In this document: piece by piece, positions 15,212 through 21,848 of the stretch | How positions within the stretch are numbered: position 1 is the stretch's first letter | Layout of the letters: each line of letters starts with the position of its first letter | DNA from: CAYSND01 sp964642235 | GTDB lineage: Bacteria > Bacteroidota > Bacteroidia > Bacteroidales > UBA932 | Direction of reading: 5' to 3' | Assembly (NCBI GenBank): GCA_964642235.1 | Contig: CAZXOP010000019.1 | Coordinates: forward strand, 1-23,217 | DNA length: 23,217 nt | Position numbers and translations under genes: made by a program | The notes under the pieces: model-generated | Told to the model about the DNA's origin: nothing | Databases searched by the model: none | What the model saw: the letters and a program-made list of their open reading frames with translations, nothing else

Positions 15212-15997
15212 TTATTTCAGTTTAAATATATAGGTGATGGTTCCTTCTTGAACGGCAGGGGCAGCGGAACTTACATTGAATTTGGCTTCAAGGGCTGCTT
15301 TCTTGGCAGCTTCCCATAATGTGGCGTCTTGTACGGTGGTTCCTTTAGCACCGGGGATAGCATTAATAACTTTTCCATATTGGTCAACCATTATTCTTAC
15401 TACCACTTGACCTGCATTCTGTACTGTATAAGAGGGGATAGGGAGATTCCCCATAACTGTTCTCCCTTCAAGTTTGGCAGATGGAGCTCCCTCTACATTT
15501 CCTATCCTTGTATTTCCTTCAGGGTGCCCTGCTTTAAGGGCATCACTTACTTTCTCGGCAGTCTGTGCTGCAAGGGAGTCTTTATTCTGAGCTGAACTGA
15601 AGAGGGCTCTCTGCTCGATAGGTTTAGCCCTTTTGGGTTCAGGTTTAGCGACATCCCCTTCATCCCCCATGGTGGTCTCTCTCCCCTTTGTCTCTTTGCT
15701 CCCTACCTCTTGAGCCTCAGACTTCTGAACAAGTCTTATCTCTTTATCGGGGTCTGGTTTTTTAGCTCGAGGCTCGACCCCTCTCTTTACCTCTATCGGT
15801 TTCTCCTCAACGGGCTGAATCTCCTGTTCGAAATCAATGAGTACTTCCATCTGCCTGATAGGGGGCTCTTCATACTTCATAGCTGAAACGAAACAGATAA
15901 GTGCTATCCCTAAATGGCACGCCAAGGTTAACACAAGTCCTACAACTCGTGATTTCTTGTCGAAAGGAGATGCATATTTATCATTGTTTCTGCCCAT
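15212..15997 (-). CDS. tonB: TonB-like energy transducer
   Basis: 261 residues. A short cytoplasmic N-terminus is followed by one membrane helix (about 18-40, VVGLVLTLACHLGIALICFV). A Pro/Lys/Glu-rich periplasmic spacer comes next (about 60-130; PVEEKPIEVKRGVEPRAKKP). The C-terminal TonB domain (about 185-261) contains GQVVVRIMVDQYGKVINAIP, a KAALEAKFN segment and the ending GTITYIFKLK. It passes proton-motive energy from ExbB/ExbD to outer-membrane receptors. Last gene of an exbB-exbD-tonB operon, 12 bases after exbD. The family is broad (TonB/TolA-like), so the partner receptors are unknown. Confidence 0.88.
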   Translation of the reverse strand: MGRNNDKYASPFDKKSRVVGLVLTLACHLGIALICFVSAMKYEEPPIRQMEVLIDFEQEIQPVEEKPIEVKRGVEPRAKKPDPDKEIRLVQKSEAQEVGSKETKGRETTMGDEGDVAKPEPKRAKPIEQRALFSSAQNKDSLAAQTAEKVSDALKAGHPEGNTRIGNVEGAPSAKLEGRTVMGNLPIPSYTVQNAGQVVVRIMVDQYGKVINAIPGAKGTTVQDATLWEAAKKAALEAKFNVSSAAPAVQEGTITYIFKLK

Positions 15998-16009
15998 TTT
16001 ATAGAGGGG

Positions 16010-16423
16010 TTATTCGGGTGATGTGGCTAAAATTACCTTATACTTATTTCGCTTAGCGATATTCATAATGTTAACTACCTGTTCGATAGGGACACTTTTA
16101 TCTGCATAAATAGAGAAAGTAGGGTCATCGCTCTCCATTAGGAGTTCTTGTATAGATTCCTCTATTTTACTAAAAGGGATAGAGTTTCTATCTCCGTTTA
16201 TATGATAAGAGAAGGTATTGTTGTCCGGATAGTGTTTAATGGAGACAGAGACTGTGGCTTTAGCCGAAATCTGGTTACTGCTCTTTGGAAGCAATAATTT
16301 TAAGGCATTCGGGTTTACCAGAGTAGAGGTGATTAGAAAGAATATCAAAAGCAGAAAGACTATGTCGGTCATACTCGACATAGAGAAATTGGGTTCTGCT
16401 TTTGTTTTACGTTTAATAGCCAT
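16010..16423 (-). CDS. exbD: ExbD/TolR biopolymer transport protein
   Basis: 137 residues. A basic N-terminus is followed by a single membrane helix with the essential Asp20 (SMTDIVFLLLIFFLITSTL, about 17-36), then a periplasmic domain (about 45-137) ending with the family segment VNIMNIAKRNKYKVILATSP. It forms the proton-driven stator with ExbB and couples to TonB. It lies 11 bases after exbB and 12 before tonB, which supports one transcript. Confidence 0.92.
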   Translation of the reverse strand: MAIKRKTKAEPNFSMSSMTDIVFLLLIFFLITSTLVNPNALKLLLPKSSNQISAKATVSVSIKHYPDNNTFSYHINGDRNSIPFSKIEESIQELLMESDDPTFSIYADKSVPIEQVVNIMNIAKRNKYKVILATSPE

Positions 16424-16434
16424 AGCTGTAACTC

Positions 16435-17127
16435 TTATTTCTTATTATCAGCAGGTTCGAGAAGAAGATCCATAAAGTCAATGGTGGAGCTCTCCATCTT
16501 GAAAACTAAATCTGAAATACGACCTGTCAGGTAGTTATATCCGAAGAAGGCGATAATTCCTACTATTAAACCTCCGACAGTGGTAATCATTGCTGTATAA
16601 ATACCCCCTGAAAGGAGTGTGATGTCTATATTGTTTCCGGCTTTAGACATATTGAAAAAAGCCTGAACCATCCCTAAAACTGTCCCCAAGAACCCCACCA
16701 TAGGGGCCCCCCCGGCGATGGTAGCTAACATAGGGAGTCCTTTCTCAAGTCTTGCAACCTCGACGTTACCCACATTCTCCACTGCTGCCTGAATATCTGT
16801 AAAAGGTCTTCCGATACGCTCTATCCCTTTCTGAATCATTCTCGATATAGGGGAGTTATGTTTTTCACAGAGTGCAATAGCAGGTTTAATTTTCCCCTCA
16901 TGAATAAGGTCTCGAATATCATTCATAAAGTTATTATCTATTTTAGAGGCTTTTCTAATAGCCCACCATCTATCTCCCATAATATAAACAGCTACGATGG
17001 AGAGGAAAAGAAGCACCAACATAAGCCATCCCCCTTTAGCAGCCATTTCAAAAAGAGTAAAACTTTCCTGAGCTACAGGCTCTTGTACCAAGACCTCGGT
17101 ACCGGTTTGAAGAATATTAAATAACAT
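16435..17127 (-). CDS. exbB: ExbB/TolQ/MotA-family proton channel protein
   Basis: 230 residues with three membrane helices: about 33-51 (GGWLMLVLLFLSIVAVYIMG), about 134-155 (the conserved GGAPMVGFLGTVLGMVQAF) and about 168-195 (GIYTAMITTVGGLIVGIIAF). A cytoplasmic loop lies between the first two. It forms the pentameric channel around ExbD. The N-terminal EVLVQEPVAQESFT stretch is periplasmic by topology. First gene of the exbB-exbD-tonB set. The 64-base spacer upstream, after truA, holds a weak promoter-like box. Confidence 0.93.
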   Translation of the reverse strand: MLFNILQTGTEVLVQEPVAQESFTLFEMAAKGGWLMLVLLFLSIVAVYIMGDRWWAIRKASKIDNNFMNDIRDLIHEGKIKPAIALCEKHNSPISRMIQKGIERIGRPFTDIQAAVENVGNVEVARLEKGLPMLATIAGGAPMVGFLGTVLGMVQAFFNMSKAGNNIDITLLSGGIYTAMITTVGGLIVGIIAFFGYNYLTGRISDLVFKMESSTIDFMDLLLEPADNKK

Positions 17128-17171
17128 AAAATTTATAAATTAATAATTTAGTACGACATAAAATTAAGGTG

Positions 17172-17179
17172 CGAAGATA
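17172..17179 (-). promoter_or_regulatory. Possible -7 box of exbB-exbD-tonB (TATCTTCG)
   Basis: TATCTTCG on the minus strand, 45 bases before the exbB ATG, is one mismatch from TAnnTTTG. No -33 box seen. Tentative. Confidence 0.3.
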
Positions 17180-17191
17180 GTAAAAAAGTTT

Positions 17192-17977
17192 TTATCGTTT
17201 TATTATCTCCGTAGGATATGAAATATCTGTAAGAAATAGTGCATGCCCCGGTACTGATTGACCTGCAGCACATCTATCCTTACTCTCAATAAGTTCCAAT
17301 ATCCATTCCGGTTCTTTTTTCCCTCTTCCTACTTCAATAAGAGTGCCAACTATCGCCCTGACCATGTTTCTTAAAAATCGGTTTGCAGTGATGGTGAAAA
17401 CAATATGCGATGATTCGTAAAAAGGGAACACCTCTCTCTTGGCAACACTCTCCCAACTTGCATGGTAAATTTCGCAAATCGAGGTAGTGTTTCCTCCATT
17501 AACTTTTTCGAAACAACTAAAATCCCTCTTTCCTATGAGAAGGGCTGCCGCTCGGTTCATCCTCTCTATGTCAAGATCATGCTTACTGAAAAATGAGAAA
17601 TCTAAACTAAAAGGGTCTTTCCCCGTATTGACAAAATATTTATATGTTCTGCTAAGGGCGTCAAAACGGGCATGAGCCGCATTCGTTACTTGATAGATGT
17701 CAGAAATGACAATGTCAGATGGGAGAATGGCATTTATTTTGTAAAGTTTCCGTGGAAGGTCTTTTAGAATGTCATCTGTATCGGAATCGAAATGCGCAAT
17801 ATAATTTATGGCATTGACTCCGGCATCTGTTCTGCCGGCTCCGACTACATCGATAGCCTCTTTAAAGTGGATGGAGAGTGCTTTTTCCACTTCGCTTTCA
17901 ACACTATTGGCATTCTCTTGTATCTGCCAACCGCTATAATTGGTGCCGCGAAATGATATGACAATAAAGTACCTCAT
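17192..17977 (-). CDS. truA: tRNA pseudouridine(38-40) synthase TruA
   Basis: 261 residues from ATG 17977 (MRYFIVISFRGTNYSGWQIQ). It modifies uridines 38-40 in the tRNA anticodon arm. The catalytic Asp is residue 51 in VGAGRTDAGVNA. Other family segments are ARFDALSRTYKYFV, GKRDFSCFEKVNG and the late RFLRNMVRAIVGTLIEVGRG. The frame can be extended 14 codons to a TTG at 18019, but that codon overlaps the promoter-like TAATTTTG box and the extension (HCSNFKNNYFYPI) is unlike the family, so 17977 is chosen. Divergent from moxR. Confidence 0.94.
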   Translation of the reverse strand: MRYFIVISFRGTNYSGWQIQENANSVESEVEKALSIHFKEAIDVVGAGRTDAGVNAINYIAHFDSDTDDILKDLPRKLYKINAILPSDIVISDIYQVTNAAHARFDALSRTYKYFVNTGKDPFSLDFSFFSKHDLDIERMNRAAALLIGKRDFSCFEKVNGGNTTSICEIYHASWESVAKREVFPFYESSHIVFTITANRFLRNMVRAIVGTLIEVGRGKKEPEWILELIESKDRCAAGQSVPGHALFLTDISYPTEIIKR

Positions 17978-17994
17978 TATTGGATAAAAATAGT

Positions 17995-18002
17995 TATTTT
18001 TG
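17995..18002 (+). promoter_or_regulatory. Putative -7 box of the moxR-bat operon (TATTTTTG)
   Basis: TATTTTTG on the plus strand, 35 bases before the moxR ATG, fits TAnnTTTG. No TTTG is seen 19 bases upstream. It interleaves with the opposite-strand truA promoter in a short divergent spacer. Confidence 0.4.
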
Positions 18003-18016
18003 AAATTTGAACAATG

Positions 18017-18024
18017 CAAAATTA
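18017..18024 (-). promoter_or_regulatory. Putative -7 box of truA (TAATTTTG)
   Basis: TAATTTTGCA on the minus strand lies 39 bases before ATG 17977. Its position overlaps the alternative TTG start at 18019, which argues for the shorter TruA. Confidence 0.5.
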
Positions 18025-18037
18025 CAAATAAATAGAT

Positions 18038-19030
18038 ATGGACAGTGTAAATATTAAAGAATTAAATGAAAGAATCCAGCGAGAATCTGCATTTGTAGAT
18101 ATTCTTACTATGGAGATGAACAAAGTAATCGTAGGACAGAAACAGCTTGTAGAGAATCTTCTTATCGGTTTACTCGCTAACGGTCACATTTTATTAGAAG
18201 GGGTACCCGGCTTGGCTAAGACCCTTGCTATTAACACTCTCGCATCGAGTGTGGATGCTAAGTTCAGCAGAATACAGTTTACCCCCGACCTTCTCCCTGC
18301 GGATGTTATTGGAACGCTGATTTATAGTCAGAAAAAGGAGCAGTTCCAGATTAGAAAAGGTCCCATCTTTGCGAACTTTGTCCTTGCAGACGAAATTAAC
18401 CGTTCCCCTGCTAAAGTTCAATCAGCACTCCTCGAGGCAATGCAGGAGCGTCAGGTTACTATCGGAGATGAGACTTTCCATCTTCCGGAACCCTTCTTGG
18501 TATTAGCTACCCAAAACCCAATAGAGCAGGAGGGGACCTATCCACTTCCTGAGGCACAGGTTGACCGTTTTATGCTTAAAGTGGTCGTGACCTACCCTAA
18601 AAAAGAGGAGGAGAAACTTATCATCAGAATGAATAATTCGGGAGTTTTCCCTAAAGCCTCTCCGGTATTAAAACCGGAAGATATTATTAAGGCAAGAGAG
18701 GTGGTGAGAGATGTCTATATGGATGAAAAGATAGAGAGATATATAGTAGATATTGTCTATGCTACCCGTACCCCTGAGGAGTATAATTTAGGGAAACTGA
18801 AAGAGCTTATCTCTTACGGAGCCTCCCCACGTGCCTCTATCTCGCTTGCAATGGCATCTAAGGCTTATGCTTTTATCCGCCGCAGAGGGTATGTTATCCC
18901 TGAGGATGTCCGTGCTGTCTGCTACGAAGTCTTAAGACACCGTATCGGGCTCACTTATGAAGCAGAGGCCGAAAATATAAAGAGCGAAGATATTATAGAA
19001 CAGATAATGAATGTTGTAGAAGTTCCTTAG
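18038..19030 (+). CDS. moxR: MoxR-family AAA+ ATPase of the bat operon
   Basis: 330 residues. MoxR ATPases act as chaperone-like remodelers of proteins with von Willebrand A (VWA) domains. Walker A is GVPGLAKT (55-62). Walker B is LADEINRSPAKVQSALLEAM (from about 116). Sensor 1 is in LVLATQNPIEQEGTYPLPEA (about 155-173), and the arginine-finger region VDRFMLKV follows. A C-terminal lid (about 255-330) contains SPRASISLAMASKAYA and VIPEDVRAVCYEVLRHRIGL. First gene of the cluster, 3 bases ahead of the DUF58 gene. Substrates are probably the downstream BatA/BatB VWA proteins (inference from conserved context). Confidence 0.95.
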   Translation: MDSVNIKELNERIQRESAFVDILTMEMNKVIVGQKQLVENLLIGLLANGHILLEGVPGLAKTLAINTLASSVDAKFSRIQFTPDLLPADVIGTLIYSQKKEQFQIRKGPIFANFVLADEINRSPAKVQSALLEAMQERQVTIGDETFHLPEPFLVLATQNPIEQEGTYPLPEAQVDRFMLKVVVTYPKKEEEKLIIRMNNSGVFPKASPVLKPEDIIKAREVVRDVYMDEKIERYIVDIVYATRTPEEYNLGKLKELISYGASPRASISLAMASKAYAFIRRRGYVIPEDVRAVCYEVLRHRIGLTYEAEAENIKSEDIIEQIMNVVEVP

Positions 19031-19033
19031 TAT

Positions 19034-19915
19034 ATGGAAAGCGACTTACTGAAGAAAGTTAGGAAAATCGAGATAAAGACTCGCGGGCTATCCCATCAGA
19101 TTTTTGCAGGGGAGTATCACTCTGCATTTAAAGGGCGTGGTATGGCTTTTAGCGAGGTTCGTGAGTATCAGTTTGGGGACGATGTCAAGAGTATGGACTG
19201 GAATGTAACTGCGCGAATGAATACCCCTTATATCAAGGTTTTTGAAGAAGAGAGGGAGCTGACAGTAATCCTTCTGGTGGATGTCAGCGGTTCTCGACTT
19301 TTCGGTACCGTCTCTAAGAGTAAAAGGGATCTTATGGCTGAGGTGGGGGCTGTTCTCTCATTCTCTGCCTCTATTAACAATGATAAAGTCGGGGCACTCT
19401 TTTTTAGCTCCAAGGTGGAGAAGTTTATCCCTCCCAAAAAGGGGAGGAGTCATCTGCTCCATATTTTAAGGGAGCTGCTGGAGTTTGAACCTCAAGAGAG
19501 TGGAACTGATATTAGTGAAGCGTTGAGGTTTTTGACCAATGCAATAAAGAAAAGAAGTACCGCTTTCATCCTCTCAGATATGCTCGATGTGGATGAAAAT
19601 CTTAACCCACGGTATGAAGATGCACTTAAAGTGGCGGTTAACAGACATGAAATCGCTGCAATAAATATTTACGACAGAAGAGAGAGGGAACTTCCCAATG
19701 TGGGGTTAATAAAGGTAAGAGATAGTGAGTCAGGTCGTGAGGTATGGGCAGATACTTCGAGTGCAGCAGTCAGAAATAGTTATAACTCTTGGAGTAAAAA
19801 GGCTTTCGAGCAGACCTCCACGGTGTTAAAAAGGTATAAAGTTGATAGCGTAAATATAGCTACCGACCAAGATTATGTTAAAGGATTGGTAACATTATTT
19901 CAAAGTAGAGGATAG
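19034..19915 (+). CDS. DUF58 domain protein of the bat operon
   Basis: 293 residues, soluble. The DUF58 signature is GEYHSAFKGRGMAFSEVREY followed by QFGDDVKSMDWNVTARM (about 26-62). A VWA-like fold follows, with DVSGSR at 83-88 (DxSxS, a MIDAS-type motif). Later segments are FIPPKKGRSHLLHILREL and AFILSDMLDV. DUF58 proteins are always found beside MoxR ATPases and are thought to be adaptors or partners; the molecular role is not settled. It starts 3 bases after moxR, and the next gene starts directly at its stop codon. Confidence 0.93.
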   Translation: MESDLLKKVRKIEIKTRGLSHQIFAGEYHSAFKGRGMAFSEVREYQFGDDVKSMDWNVTARMNTPYIKVFEEERELTVILLVDVSGSRLFGTVSKSKRDLMAEVGAVLSFSASINNDKVGALFFSSKVEKFIPPKKGRSHLLHILRELLEFEPQESGTDISEALRFLTNAIKKRSTAFILSDMLDVDENLNPRYEDALKVAVNRHEIAAINIYDRRERELPNVGLIKVRDSESGREVWADTSSAAVRNSYNSWSKKAFEQTSTVLKRYKVDSVNIATDQDYVKGLVTLFQSRG

Positions 19916-20860
19916 ATGAAACAGATAAGGAGAATAATACTATTGTTTTTAATCTGTGCAAGTGGAAATTTGAGTGCACAGCAGGTACTCTCTTCTAAAC
20001 TCTCAAAAGATACTATTTTAATAGGGAAGCAGGTAGAGTGGAAGAGTAAAATAACAGTTCCGCGTGAGTATAGTGTCGATATAGATTCGATTAAGAACCC
20101 TATAACTCCCGGGGTGGAGGTGATAGGGGAGTTTATGATAGATACTGTCAAACTAACCAAGAAGTTTGCAGAGATAGAGACAAGGGCGATTTTAACCTCT
20201 TTTGATAGTGGTACTTATTTTCTCCCTTCGCAAGTCATAAATATACTTAAAAACGGAGAGGTGGTGGATACTCTGAATATCCCTTCAAGGTTCCTCGAAG
20301 TGACAACTGTTCCGATAGATACCACAACATTTGTCCCTTATGACATAAAACCTCAGTTTAAGTATCCGGTAACTTTCCGCGAAATAATCCCTTGGGGACT
20401 CGGATTATTACTGCTACTTGTTTTAGCCTTTTTAATCTATAAAATGGTTAAAAACCATAGGGAGAACAAGACTCTTCTCGGGAGGCCCAAGATTATTGAC
20501 CCTCCGCATATTGTGGCACTCAGGGAGTTAGAGAAGATTCGTGGTGAGAAGCTTTGGCAGAACAATAAAGAAAAACAATACTACACAGAGATCTCCGACA
20601 CCCTCCGAAGGTACCTTGAGGGGAGATTTTCTATCCAGGCAATGGAGAAAACTTCCAATGAAATACTTGAGGTGCTTCAAAAGGAGAGGGTGGAAAAGAG
20701 GGATTTCGAGGAGTTAAAGGGACTCTTTTCACTTTCGGATTTGGTGAAATTTGCAAAATATCGTCCCGCACAACAGGAGAATGAGGAGGCTATTCTTACG
20801 GCAGTAAGATTTGTAAACTCTACATTCTTACAAGAGATGGAGGAGGAGAAGCATGGATAA
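19916..20860 (+). CDS. Bat-operon membrane protein (signal peptide, one TM helix, cytoplasmic DUF4381-like tail)
   Basis: 314 residues. The signal peptide MKQIRRIILLFLICASGNLS ends near AQQ (residue 22). A beta-rich periplasmic domain spans about 23-150 (STKLS/KDTILIGKQVEW-type start, SFDSGTYFLPSQVI). One membrane helix (157-177, EIIPWGLGLLLLLVLAFLIY) leads to a helical cytoplasmic tail with YYTEISDTLRRYLEGRF and LVKFAKYRPAQQENEEAI, typical of the protein encoded between DUF58 and BatA in Bacteroidota. It is BatD/DUF4381-like in layout, but I would not call it BatD, which is larger and lies downstream of batC in related operons. The ATG follows the DUF58 stop with no gap. The 3' end carries aggaggagaa, the ribosome site of batA, and overlaps batA by 8 bases. 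Confidence 0.8.
   Translation: MKQIRRIILLFLICASGNLSAQQVLSSKLSKDTILIGKQVEWKSKITVPREYSVDIDSIKNPITPGVEVIGEFMIDTVKLTKKFAEIETRAILTSFDSGTYFLPSQVINILKNGEVVDTLNIPSRFLEVTTVPIDTTTFVPYDIKPQFKYPVTFREIIPWGLGLLLLLVLAFLIYKMVKNHRENKTLLGRPKIIDPPHIVALRELEKIRGEKLWQNNKEKQYYTEISDTLRRYLEGRFSIQAMEKTSNEILEVLQKERVEKRDFEELKGLFSLSDLVKFAKYRPAQQENEEAILTAVRFVNSTFLQEMEEEKHG
20841..20850 (+). promoter_or_regulatory. Strong Shine-Dalgarno site of batA inside the upstream gene
   Basis: aggaggagaa lies 2-3 bases before ATG 20853 and encodes the Glu-rich end (MEEEKHG) of the upstream protein. It decides the batA start. Confidence 0.65.
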
Positions 20861-21848
20861 TATCTTTTTTGAATACCCGAATCTGCTCTATTTAGAGTTT
20901 ATATTGATTCCGCTAATTGCCTTTTATCTATTTAGGGAATTAAAGGGGAGGAGTTCGTATCTCTCTGTCTCCACGATTTCTCCCTTTAAGCAGCAGGGGG
21001 GGAGGTTCAAGAGAGCCCTCCGTCATCTCCCTTTTGTGCTGAGGGTAATTGCTTTAGCAGCGATTATTATTGCGATAGCACGTCCCCGCTCCTCTTCTAA
21101 TTTTGAGAAGGTGGATACGGAGGGGATTGATATTGTTCTTGCAATGGATATTTCGACCAGTATGCTTGCACAAGACTTCACTCCCGATAGGGTAGGAGCT
21201 GCCAAAGATATTGCCATTCAATTTATTGCAGAGCGTCCCTCTGATAGGATAGGGATTGTGGTCTTTGCAGGGGAGAGTTTTACGCAGTCCCCTCTGACCA
21301 CAGATAGAGCTACTCTTATAAATCTAATGAAGGAGATAGAGTGCGGACTTATCGAGGATGGAACTGCCATCGGGAACGGACTTGCAAATGCAGTTGCAAG
21401 ACTTAAAGATTCCCCTGCCAAAAGTAGGGTAATAATCCTTTTGACCGATGGAGTAAACAATAGGGGAGAGATTTCGCCACAGATGGCAATAGAGATAGCA
21501 AAGACTTACGGTATAAGGGTTTATACCATTGGGGTCGGAGCGATGGGGAATGCCCCATATCCGATGATGACCCCTTATGGTGTTCAGATGGTAAATGTAC
21601 CTGTCGAGATAGATGAGGAGCTACTAAAAAATATCGCTTCAGAGACCTCAGGGGCATATTTCCGTGCCACTGATAACACCAAACTTTTAGAGATTTATAG
21701 TGAAATCAATAAGATGGAGAAGAGTCGTACCACAGTAGATTCTTTCCCTATTTATCAGGAACTTTTTTCAAAGTATGCGCTTATAGCACTGGCTGCGCTA
21801 CTATTGGAGTTGGTATTTAGATTATTAAATTCGAGGAGGATAGTATGA
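20853..21848 (+). CDS. batA: VWA domain membrane protein BatA
   Basis: 331 residues. TM helices are at about 11-27 and 60-77, then a VWA domain with a complete MIDAS: DISTS at 99-103, the threonine motif in SPLTTDRATL, and LLTDGVNNRG. A last TM helix (about 306-325, KYALIALAALLLELVFRLL) closes the protein. The basic loop between TM1 and TM2 (KRALRHL) predicts a periplasmic VWA domain. Bat (Bacteroides aerotolerance) proteins are linked to oxygen tolerance and envelope function in Bacteroides; the mechanism is unknown. It overlaps the upstream gene by 8 bases and batB by 4 (ATGA). Confidence 0.93.
   Translation: MDNIFFEYPNLLYLEFILIPLIAFYLFRELKGRSSYLSVSTISPFKQQGGRFKRALRHLPFVLRVIALAAIIIAIARPRSSSNFEKVDTEGIDIVLAMDISTSMLAQDFTPDRVGAAKDIAIQFIAERPSDRIGIVVFAGESFTQSPLTTDRATLINLMKEIECGLIEDGTAIGNGLANAVARLKDSPAKSRVIILLTDGVNNRGEISPQMAIEIAKTYGIRVYTIGVGAMGNAPYPMMTPYGVQMVNVPVEIDEELLKNIASETSGAYFRATDNTKLLEIYSEINKMEKSRTTVDSFPIYQELFSKYALIALAALLLELVFRLLNSRRIV

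Noticed and set aside
17978..18019. N-terminal 14-codon extension of TruA from a TTG
   Set aside because: Overlaps the putative truA -7 box and would lie at or upstream of the transcription start; family members begin near MRYF.
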